Assembly (NCBI GenBank): GCA_041190985.1
Contig: JBEEPT010000211.1
Location: 1 to 6,748, forward strand
Source of the DNA: Malikia sp041190985
GTDB taxonomy: Bacteria > Pseudomonadota > Gammaproteobacteria > Burkholderiales > Burkholderiaceae_C
Reading direction: 5' to 3'
Length of the DNA stretch: 6,748 nucleotides
Notes under the pieces: generated by a model
Told to the model about the DNA's origin: nothing
What the model saw: only the letters and a program-made list of their open reading frames with translations
Databases searched by the model: none
In this document: positions 1-5,376 of the stretch, in pieces
Layout of the letters: the number at the start of each line of letters is the position of its first letter
How positions within the stretch are numbered: the stretch's first letter is position 1
Position numbers and translations under genes: made by a program

Positions 1-105
1 CAGAACTGCGTGCACTGCAAGACCTGCGACATCAAGGACCCGACGCAGAACATCGTCTGGGTCACGCCCGAGGGCGGTGGCGGGCCGAACTACGCGGGCA
101 TGTGA
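1..105 (+). CDS. Electron-transfer flavoprotein:ubiquinone oxidoreductase (ETF-QO), C-terminal end only
   Basis: This frame is open from the first base and ends at TGA 103-105, giving the last 34 residues of a protein that begins outside the window. It starts QNCVHCKTCDIKDPTQNI and continues through a W-V-T-P-E-G-G-G-G-P-N-Y tail. That is the signature end of ETF-QO. The three cysteines in CxxCxxC spacing (residues 3, 6 and 9 of the visible part) are ligands of the single 4Fe-4S cluster; the fourth lies upstream. From family knowledge, ETF-QO is a membrane-associated FAD/Fe-S enzyme that passes electrons from acyl-CoA and related dehydrogenases, via ETF, to ubiquinone. It converges on the neighbouring minus-strand operon and is probably an independent housekeeping gene. 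Identification is strong despite the short length because the motif is highly conserved. Confidence 0.93.
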   Translation, partial: QNCVHCKTCDIKDPTQNIVWVTPEGGGGPNYAGM

Positions 106-177
106 GGCCGGCCAGGGCTGGTCGCTGCAGCCGTCGCGCGCGCCGAAGAAGCCGGACCGGCGCTGGGCAGGAGCGCG

Positions 178-209
178 CGGGCTGCGGTGCCTGTCGGCAG
201 CGCAGCCCG
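178..209. terminator. Hairpin between convergent genes, possible bidirectional terminator
   Basis: Bases 178-186 (CGGGCTGCG) pair perfectly with 201-209 (CGCAGCCCG). After one G/G mismatch (187/200), bases 188-191 (TGCC) pair with 196-199 (GGCA) around the tetraloop TGTC. That makes 13 base pairs in a 32-base element. It lies 72 bases past the ETF-QO stop and 8 bases past the stop of the minus-strand TIM-barrel gene, where a shared terminator is expected. Neither side has a T-run, so it is not a canonical intrinsic terminator; it may stabilise 3' ends or act with Rho. The pairing is seen directly; the function is inferred. Confidence 0.5.
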
Positions 210-217
210 GCAGTGCG

Positions 218-1027
218 TCAGCGATCTGCGTAGCGCCGGCTGGCGGCCAGGCAGGCGGCAGCCCATGCTGCCGGCGTGGCGTGCTGCTCGCGCCCGAAGT
301 TCACCACCTCGACGCTGACCGGCAGGTCGGCCGGCAGCGCGGCCATCAGGCCGGCCAGGTCGATCGTGCCCTCGCCGGGCAGCAGCCGCTCGCCGCGCGC
401 GCTGTGGATCATCTGTTCGGTCGTGACATGGGTGCCGGCCTCGGCGTCGCAGAGCTGGGCGTAGTGCAGCAGTTCGCGCGGGATGGCGCGGATGTCGTCC
501 AGCGTCGTGTGCGAACGGCCGAAGTGCAGCGCGTCGATCAGGATGCCGGCGTTGGCCGGCCGGCCCGCGTTCTCGACGATGCGCAGCGCCGCCTTCGCGT
601 CGGGCACCGCGGTCCAGGGCATGAACTCGAGGTCGGCGCTCAGCCCGTAGGGGCGCATGACCTCGCACAGGCGGGCGTAATTGGCGGTCAGGCGCGCCTC
701 GTCGGTATCGTCGCCCGCGACCAGGATCGCCCTGGCGTGCAGCGCCGCGCCCGCGTCGTAGAGCGCATCCCAGGCGTGGGGGTCAAAGGTCTCGCCGATG
801 CGCACGATCTCGAGGTCGAACACGCCGACGCCGGTGTCGCGCTGCGCGGCCAGCGTCTCGCGCAGCTCCTCGGACCGCCCGATCAGGAACTGCTGCGGCG
901 CGCCGGGGGCATTGGGCCACAGGCGCAGGCCGACGTCGGCGTAGCCGGTCTGGGCGGCGACGCGGATTGCCTCCGACGGGCGGCAGCGGTTGGCCGTCAG
1001 GTAGGCCAGCGAGTAGCTCCGGCTCAT
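218..1027 (-). CDS. Sugar phosphate isomerase/epimerase-like TIM-barrel protein (xylose isomerase-like / AP-endonuclease-2 fold)
   Basis: This 269-residue cytoplasmic protein has the length and pattern of the xylose-isomerase-like TIM-barrel superfamily. Candidate metal ligands, placed by pattern, are E134 (in DLEFMPW), D165 and H168 (in LIDALHFGRS), D194 (in QLCDAEAG) and E240 (in VSVEVVN). The segment RGERLLPGEGTIDL (211-224) is typical of the family. Members include sugar isomerases and epimerases, inosose dehydratases and some 3-dehydroshikimate dehydratases, so the exact reaction is open. It is the last gene of the minus-strand operon, starting 7 bases after the NIPSNAP stop; a GAGG (TGAGG overlapping that stop) sits about 6 bases before the ATG and supports this start. 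The shikimate-dehydrogenase-like gene in the same locus makes action on a cyclic polyol or dehydroshikimate-like compound plausible, but this is inference. Confidence 0.85.
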   Translation of the reverse strand: MSRSYSLAYLTANRCRPSEAIRVAAQTGYADVGLRLWPNAPGAPQQFLIGRSEELRETLAAQRDTGVGVFDLEIVRIGETFDPHAWDALYDAGAALHARAILVAGDDTDEARLTANYARLCEVMRPYGLSADLEFMPWTAVPDAKAALRIVENAGRPANAGILIDALHFGRSHTTLDDIRAIPRELLHYAQLCDAEAGTHVTTEQMIHSARGERLLPGEGTIDLAGLMAALPADLPVSVEVVNFGREQHATPAAWAAACLAASRRYADR

Positions 1028-1034
1028 CGCGGCC

Positions 1035-1661
1035 TCACTTCAGCGGCGAGACCGCGGTCGGCAGCGCGATGGTCGAGACCATGCTGGTGGTCAGGTGCGC
1101 CGGGCCACCCTTGGGCGGCCAGATGCCCTGGGCCACCGCGTCGGCGCGCGCCTTGCTGCGTGCGTCCAGCGTGGGGTAGGACCAGATGTTGGTGAAGCGC
1201 AGCGGGCCGTCGAGCGCGACCATCGCGACCACGCAGGGCGAGAGCGCCTCGCGCGGCGGCACGTACTGCTCCCACAGGTCGATGGTGGGTTGCACGCCGC
1301 CCGGCTTGATGCCGTAGGTGCGGATCTCGTAGACCGGACCGGTGATGCCGGATTCGGCGCTCGGGCGCACCGGCTTCATCCAGGGGAAGCCCTTGTAGCT
1401 GTGCTGCTCCAGGCTCTGGAAGATCTCGCCGCAGCAGAAGGGGCTGGCGCTTTGCTGGGTGCGCTCGCGTTCGGCCAGCAGCGCCTCGTGCGTCGCGAAG
1501 CCGCGCAGCACGATCATCTGGTTCAGCACGCCGATGTCGGTGAACCAGCAGCCCAGCAGTTCGCCCTGCGCCTGGGGCTCGGCGCAGAAGGCCTGCACGT
1601 TGGCGGCGGCCGTGCCGGCGGTGCCGAACGGCAGGGTCATGGTGGCGAGTTCGTAGTACAT
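1035..1661 (-). CDS. NIPSNAP-family protein (tandem dimeric alpha/beta-barrel domains)
   Basis: The protein has 208 residues with no signal peptide or membrane segment. It looks like two copies of a ferredoxin-like alpha/beta-barrel unit. Copy one starts MYYELATMTL and carries the strand GCWFTDIGVLNQMIVLRGF (about 37-55). Copy two starts VYEIRTYGIKPG (110-121) and carries RFTNIWSYPTLDARSKARA (155-173). The opening Y-E-(I/L)-x-T-(Y/M) and the strand followed by a Tyr/Phe-rich turn and an Arg/Lys-rich helix are NIPSNAP hallmarks. A Cys-Cys pair is at 76-77, between the units. The start is supported by GGAGA at 1671-1675 (read on the minus strand), 9 bases upstream. Bacterial NIPSNAP proteins have no settled biochemical role but recur in degradation operons; fold relatives include small monooxygenases and dehydratases. 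Here it lies between the FAD dehydrogenase and the TIM-barrel gene, so a role in the same pathway is likely. Confidence 0.82.
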   Translation of the reverse strand: MYYELATMTLPFGTAGTAAANVQAFCAEPQAQGELLGCWFTDIGVLNQMIVLRGFATHEALLAERERTQQSASPFCCGEIFQSLEQHSYKGFPWMKPVRPSAESGITGPVYEIRTYGIKPGGVQPTIDLWEQYVPPREALSPCVVAMVALDGPLRFTNIWSYPTLDARSKARADAVAQGIWPPKGGPAHLTTSMVSTIALPTAVSPLK

Positions 1662-1705
1662 CTGGATGGATCTCCGGGGGATTGCGTTGGGGGTGGTTCG
1701 GGTGA

Positions 1706-1730
1706 GGCGATGGCCCGGCAGGCCGTCGCC
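1706..1730 (-). other. Hairpin in the FAD dehydrogenase / NIPSNAP intergenic gap
   Basis: In the 75-base gap, bases 1706-1715 (GGCGATGGCC) can pair with 1721-1730 (GGCCGTCGCC) around a 5-base loop. Ten positions align, with one imperfect pair (1711/1725: a G-T wobble on the plus strand, an A-C mismatch in the minus-strand transcript). It begins 6 bases after the FAD dehydrogenase stop, with no T-run following. It could cause partial termination, stabilise the upstream message or mark a processing point. The pairing is seen; the role is inferred. Confidence 0.35.
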
Positions 1731-1736
1731 CGGGGT

Positions 1737-3476
1737 TCAGGCGCTTGCCGCGGGGTCGCGGCCGGCGGCGTGGTGGGCCGCAATGAAGCCGAAGGTCATC
1801 GCCGGCCCCAGGGTGATGCCGCCGCTGGGATAGTGGCCGCCCATCATGCTGCTGAGGTCGTTGCCGCCGGCGTAGAGGCCGGGAATGGGTCGGCCCTGGG
1901 CGTCAAGCACCTGGGCCTGGTCGTTGACCTTGAGGCCGGCGAAGGTGCCGAGGCTGCCCATCACGACCTTGACGGCATAGAAGGGGCCGCGTTGCAGCGG
2001 ACCCATGCAGGGATTGGGCAGGCCGGCGGCCTGTGCCCGCGCGGCGTCGCCCTGGATCCGGTTGTAGGGCGTCTCGCCCTTGGCGAAGTCCTCGTCCTTG
2101 CCCTGCAGGGCCATGGCGTTGTAGCGTTCGACCGTGGCCTGCAGCGCGTCGGCGGCGATGCCGCAGGCCCGTGCCAGCTCGGCCAGCGTGCGGCCGCGCC
2201 TGAGGTAGCCGTTGGCCAGCCAGCGGCCCAGCGACAGCGGAAAGGGCTTGGCCGCGCCCAGGCCGTAGTAGCGGATGAAGGCATGGTCCACCATCAGCCA
2301 GGCCTCGGCTTGCTCGCCCGCGGGCGTCGCCGCCAGCAGGCCCTGCATGAAGTCGTGGTAGGAATTGGCCTCGTTGGTGAAGCGCCGGCCGTCGCGCCGC
2401 ACCGCGATCAGCCCGGGCTTGGCGCGCTCGATCAGGTGCGGGAAATGCGCGAAGCTGCCGTCGGCGCGCGGCACCAGCGACACCGGGGCCAGCGCGGCGG
2501 CCTGCACCAGGTCGCCGGCCACCACGCCGCCGGCCGCCTCGCCCAGGCGCAGGCCATCGCCGGTGTTGCCGCGCGCGCCGGCCGACCAGTGCTCGCGTCC
2601 GCTCGGGGCGTGCGGCAGCAGCTGCGCCTTGCGCGCCAGGTCGTGCGGAAAACCGCCGGTCGCCAGCACGACGCCACGGCGCGCGCGGATCTCGATTTCG
2701 CCCGCGTCTGTCGCGATCACCGCGCCGACGACGCGGCCGTCTTCCTGCAGCAGCTGCCTGGCGGGGCTGGAGGTGCGGATCTCGACGCCCAGATTCAGCG
2801 CCGAGCTGGCCAGCGCGCCGGCCAGCGCGTTGCCGTTGACCAGCCGCGTGCCGCGGCGGTGTAGCAGCAGGTCCTTGAAGTGGCGCAGCATCAGCTTGGT
2901 GACGTACCAGAACGAGGCCGGCCTGGAGCTTGCGTTGAGGAAATGCCGCAGCTCGGCACCCGACGCGATGCCCATGCCCCAGAGCGTGGTCTCGTGCAGC
3001 GAAGGCTTGAGCTCGTGCAGGCGCGGCCCGAGGCGGCGGCCGTCGAAGGGCGCGGCGCAGACCGAGCGTCCCCCGGTGGCTGCATCGGGCGTGTGGCCGT
3101 GGAAGTCTGGGATCAGGTTGCCGTCGATGAACTGCAGCGCCGTGTGGTGGCGGAAGAACTCGACCATGCGCGGACCGTTCTCGAGGAAGGCGCGCGCGCG
3201 TGACTCGCTGAACTTCTCGCCGAGTTCATGGCGCAGGTAGGACAGCGGCTTCTCGATGTCCTCGGCTATGCCGGCCTGCTGCGCCAGCGGGTTGCGCGGT
3301 ATCCACATCCAGCCGCCCGACCAGGCGGTGGTGCCGCCGAACTGCGCCTCCTTCTCGACCACGATCACCTGCAGCCCGAGGTGCGCGGCGGTGACGGCGG
3401 TTGAGAGCGCGCCGGCGCCGGAGCCGATCACGAGCAGGTCGCAGGACTGGGGGGCGGTCGAGGTGGATGAGGTCAT
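1737..3476 (-). CDS. KstD-like FAD-dependent dehydrogenase (FAD_binding_2 / fumarate reductase flavoprotein-like)
   Basis: The 579-residue protein has a Rossmann FAD-binding start, VIGSGAGALSTA (16-27), an acidic residue ending strand 2 (E41 in VVEKE), then FGGTTAWSGGWMWIP (46-60). Further FAD contacts are LATGGF (271-276), NTGDG (304-308) and GLYAGGND (533-540). The C-terminal GGHYPSGGITLGPAMTFG (546-563) closely matches the 3-ketosteroid delta-1-dehydrogenase end, where the Tyr before the Pro (Y549 here) is catalytic; Y373 in NEANSYHDF is a second candidate. The family desaturates carbons next to a ketone, or reduces C=C bonds as in fumarate reductase. There is no Tat signal or membrane span, so it is cytoplasmic. 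It starts 18 bases after the regulator stop with no clear ribosome-binding site (the upstream bases are pyrimidine-rich), suggesting translational coupling. It is a paralogue of the protein starting at 5377. A steroid substrate is not implied. Confidence 0.92.
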   Translation of the reverse strand: MTSSTSTAPQSCDLLVIGSGAGALSTAVTAAHLGLQVIVVEKEAQFGGTTAWSGGWMWIPRNPLAQQAGIAEDIEKPLSYLRHELGEKFSESRARAFLENGPRMVEFFRHHTALQFIDGNLIPDFHGHTPDAATGGRSVCAAPFDGRRLGPRLHELKPSLHETTLWGMGIASGAELRHFLNASSRPASFWYVTKLMLRHFKDLLLHRRGTRLVNGNALAGALASSALNLGVEIRTSSPARQLLQEDGRVVGAVIATDAGEIEIRARRGVVLATGGFPHDLARKAQLLPHAPSGREHWSAGARGNTGDGLRLGEAAGGVVAGDLVQAAALAPVSLVPRADGSFAHFPHLIERAKPGLIAVRRDGRRFTNEANSYHDFMQGLLAATPAGEQAEAWLMVDHAFIRYYGLGAAKPFPLSLGRWLANGYLRRGRTLAELARACGIAADALQATVERYNAMALQGKDEDFAKGETPYNRIQGDAARAQAAGLPNPCMGPLQRGPFYAVKVVMGSLGTFAGLKVNDQAQVLDAQGRPIPGLYAGGNDLSSMMGGHYPSGGITLGPAMTFGFIAAHHAAGRDPAASA

Positions 3477-3494
3477 GTGGGAGGCGCGGAGCGG

Positions 3495-4328
3495 TCAGAC
3501 CGCGTAGATGGGCTTGCGGCCCGTGGCCGGGTTGGCGCCACCGGTCTGCGCGGTCAGCTGGAAGAAGGGCGAGGCGCCACTGGCGGCGGCGAGCTGGTCG
3601 GCCGTGGCCAGCAGCTCGGGTACCAGGGCCTGCATGCGCTCGCGCGTGAAGCGCACCGTGGGGCCGGCGATGGTCAGCACGCCGAAGGCCGGCTGGCCGG
3701 CGAAGCGCACCGGCGCCGAGATCGCGCTCAGGCCCGGGGTGTAGGTATCGACCGTGAGTGCGTAGCCGAGCGCGCGCGTGGCCTGGATCGCCGCGAGCAC
3801 GGCGGGCAGGGTGGCGGGGGCGCCGGGGCCGAATTCGGCCGGCTGGCCCAGCCCCTGGCGCGCCACCAGCTGCAGCGCCGCGTCGTCGTCCAGGGTCGAC
3901 AGCCAGGCCCAGCCCGATGAGGAGCAGGACAGCCGGGCGTCGCTGCCCATGTCCGGGTCGTAGCGCAGGCCCTGGCGCGCGCCCTGGGCGCGCGCGACCC
4001 AGGTCAGGCGCTCGCCGTCGATGACCGACAGCCGGACCAGTTCGCCCGAGAGCTCGGCCAGTCGGTTCAGCAGGGGCTGCGCGATGTCGACGATGCCGCT
4101 GTTGCTCAGGTAGCTCAGGCCCATCGCGACCAGCTTGGTCGTCAGCAGGTAGTCGCCGTGGCCGCGCGCCTGGCGCACGTAGCCCAGCCGCGCCAGGTCG
4201 GCCAGCAGCCGATGCACCGCGCTGCGCGGAATGTTGAGCCGGTCGGCGATCACCGCCAGCTCCAGCCCTTCGCCGTGCTGCGCCAGCAGCTCCAGTATGC
4301 CCAGGGTCCGTTCGAGTACGCCGTTCAT
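3495..4328 (-). CDS. IclR-family transcriptional regulator
   Basis: This is a 277-residue DNA-binding regulator. Residues 1-55 form the winged helix-turn-helix, with VLERTLGILELL opening the domain and IADRLNIPRSAVHRLLADL (27-45) covering the turn and recognition helix. The IclR effector domain follows at about 70-250, with conserved stretches GYALTVDTYTPGLSAISAPV (188-207) and FGVLTIAGP (215-223). A 25-residue tail of low conservation ends the protein. The frame stays open 21 codons upstream to an ATG at 4391. I chose the ATG at 4328 because the family starts there and AAAGG lies 7 bases before it. The regulator heads the minus-strand operon and faces the shikimate-dehydrogenase-like gene across a 253-base region with a palindrome over both -35 boxes. 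It therefore probably controls both arms and itself; whether it activates or represses, and its ligand, cannot be told. Confidence 0.93.
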   Translation of the reverse strand: MNGVLERTLGILELLAQHGEGLELAVIADRLNIPRSAVHRLLADLARLGYVRQARGHGDYLLTTKLVAMGLSYLSNSGIVDIAQPLLNRLAELSGELVRLSVIDGERLTWVARAQGARQGLRYDPDMGSDARLSCSSSGWAWLSTLDDDAALQLVARQGLGQPAEFGPGAPATLPAVLAAIQATRALGYALTVDTYTPGLSAISAPVRFAGQPAFGVLTIAGPTVRFTRERMQALVPELLATADQLAAASGASPFFQLTAQTGGANPATGRKPIYAV

Positions 4329-4461
4329 AGGTCTTGCCTTTCTCTTGTCAGACCGGCAGCGTAACGGATGGCCCGCGCGCGGCGACGCCACAGGCGGGGG
4401 CGGTCATGGCTGGGCGGATGGGGGAAGGGGTCATGGGCGTACGGCGGCGTTCTTGGCTGGC

Positions 4462-4490
4462 AGTGTATTCAAAAAATAAACAAAATTCAA
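4462..4490 (-). promoter_or_regulatory. Predicted sigma-70 promoter for the minus-strand operon
   Basis: Read on the minus strand, TTGAAT (4490-4485) is a 5/6-or-near match to the -35 box TTGACA (TTGA kept), followed after exactly 17 bases by TACACT (4467-4462), four of six matches to TATAAT. Transcription would begin near 4455, leaving a leader of about 127 bases before the regulator ATG. The AT-rich spacer (AAAAAATAAACAAAA on the plus strand) contrasts sharply with the GC-rich surroundings. Predicted by eye only. Confidence 0.55.
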
Positions 4491-4498
4491 TAGTTGAA
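4486..4498. promoter_or_regulatory. Palindromic operator candidate for the IclR-family regulator
   Basis: TTCAA-TAG-TTGAA is a perfect 5+5 inverted repeat with a 3-base centre, lying in the AT-rich island between the divergent genes. Its right half is inside the plus-strand -35 box (TTGAAC, 4494-4499) and its left half inside the minus-strand -35 box (TTGAAT, 4490-4485). IclR-family dimers bind short palindromes in such divergent regions. A further ATTCAA half-site lies at 4467-4472, 18 bases from the ATTCAA at 4485-4490, about two helical turns, and could bind a second dimer of a tetramer. The palindrome is seen; its assignment to this regulator is inference. Confidence 0.55.
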
Positions 4499-4522
4499 CG
4501 TAATTCCAGTTTTCGCTAAGAT
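4494..4522 (+). promoter_or_regulatory. Predicted sigma-70 promoter for the plus-strand operon
   Basis: TTGAAC (4494-4499) resembles the -35 box and TAAGAT (4517-4522) the -10 box (four of six matches), separated by exactly 17 bases. Transcription would start near 4529, giving a leader of about 52 bases before the ATG at 4582. The -35 box is half covered by the palindrome at 4486-4498, so regulator binding would compete with or contact RNA polymerase. Predicted by eye only. Confidence 0.55.
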
Positions 4523-4550
4523 GCGGCCACGCTGGTATCAGCCAGCCGCA
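4522..4550 (+). other. Inverted repeats at the predicted transcription start of the plus-strand operon
   Basis: Two overlapping inverted repeats sit here: TGCGGC (4522-4527) with GCCGCA (4545-4550), and GCTGG (4531-4535) with CCAGC (4542-4546) around a 6-base loop. They share bases 4545-4546, so they compete or combine into an imperfect 9-pair hairpin. The outer arm starts inside the -10 box, so only the inner one is surely in the RNA. This could be a second operator or a 5' RNA hairpin; chance is also possible in GC-rich DNA. Confidence 0.25.
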
Positions 4551-4581
4551 TCCGATCACCGCAACCAGACCCAGAGCAGAC

Positions 4582-5376
4582 ATGACAGCCACCCTCAACG
4601 GCGCCACCCGAGTCCACTTCATCGTCGGCGACCCGATCGCGCAGGTGAAATCGCCTGCCGGCGTGACCCAGGCCTTCAACGATGCCGGCCACAACGCCAT
4701 CTGCATCCCGGCCCATGTGGCGCCGGCCGACCTGGCGGGCTGGCATGCCGGCATCTCGCTGGCCAGGAACGTCGACGGCATCATCGTGACCGTGCCGCAC
4801 AAGTTCGCCTACCAGGCGCTGTGCGACACCAGTTCCGAGCGTGCGGCCTTCCTGGGCGGTGTCAACACCATCCGCCGCAACGCCGACGGCAGCTGGCACG
4901 GCGACATGTTCGACGGCATGGGCTATGTCGAAGCCATGCGCGAGAAGGGCTGCGTGCTCGAGGGCAAGCGCGCGCTGCTGGTCGGCGCCGGTGGCGCCGG
5001 CTCGGCGATCGCCTATTCGCTCGTGACCGCCGGCGTCAGCGAGCTCGCGATCCATGACCCCGACCTGAGTCGCCGCGACAGCCTGGTGCAGCGGCTCGCC
5101 AGCCTGGGCCTGGGCAAGGTGGTGGCGGGCAGCCCCGACCCGAGCGGCTACGACATCGCCCTCAACGCCACCCCGGTCGGCATGAAGGAGGGCGACCCGC
5201 ACCCGATCGACTCGACCCGCTTCACGCCCGACATGTTCGTCGGCTGCGTGATCACCGCGCCGGCGGTGCCGCCGATGATCGCCGCCGCGCGCGCGATCGG
5301 CTGCAACACCACGACCGGCGCCGACATGTTCGCCAAGGTGCGCGACCTGATGGTGGCCTTTCTGCTGGGCAAGTAA
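4582..5376 (+). CDS. Shikimate dehydrogenase-like (AroE-family) NAD(P)-dependent oxidoreductase
   Basis: This 264-residue protein has normal AroE-family length and domain order. The substrate domain contains VGDPIAQVKSP (15-25), IIVTVPHK (67-74) with the catalytic lysine K74, GGVNTI (92-97) with N95, and GDMFDGMG (107-114) with D111. The cofactor domain contains VGAGGAGSA (134-142) and NATPVGM (195-201). The family reversibly oxidises the ring hydroxyl of shikimate or quinate to a ketone. Residues that bind shikimate in biosynthetic AroE are changed: the first Ser of SKS is V22, the Tyr of the YDMxY strand aligns with T225, and the C-terminal Gln of MLVxQA aligns with V253. It is therefore probably a catabolic AroE-like enzyme with a different substrate, not the biosynthetic enzyme. 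AGAG lies 5 bases before the ATG (a weak ribosome site). It is the first gene of the plus-strand arm and directly abuts the FAD dehydrogenase gene. Confidence 0.9.
   Translation: MTATLNGATRVHFIVGDPIAQVKSPAGVTQAFNDAGHNAICIPAHVAPADLAGWHAGISLARNVDGIIVTVPHKFAYQALCDTSSERAAFLGGVNTIRRNADGSWHGDMFDGMGYVEAMREKGCVLEGKRALLVGAGGAGSAIAYSLVTAGVSELAIHDPDLSRRDSLVQRLASLGLGKVVAGSPDPSGYDIALNATPVGMKEGDPHPIDSTRFTPDMFVGCVITAPAVPPMIAAARAIGCNTTTGADMFAKVRDLMVAFLLGK

Noticed and set aside
77..1195. 372-codon open frame on the plus strand, antisense to the TIM-barrel gene
   Set aside because: It starts within the ETF-QO tail in another frame, crosses the hairpin region and has no family signature. The minus-strand TIM-barrel protein explains this DNA.
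1095..2864. 589-codon open frame on the plus strand, antisense to the NIPSNAP and FAD dehydrogenase genes
   Set aside because: It is low-complexity Gly/Ala/Gln/Arg-rich, spans the gap between two real genes and shows no domain. It is a GC-rich shadow.
4329..4391. Extension of the IclR-family regulator by 21 residues to an upstream ATG
   Set aside because: The extension is Arg/Pro-rich and does not fit the family. The ATG at 4328 has AAAGG at proper spacing and begins right at the conserved N-terminus.
4402..4436. Direct repeat GGTCATGG at 4402-4409 and 4429-4436, spaced by 27 bases, in the leader of the regulator message
   Set aside because: Only 8 bases in G-rich DNA, not a whole number of helical turns apart and downstream of the predicted start. 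Too weak to call an operator.
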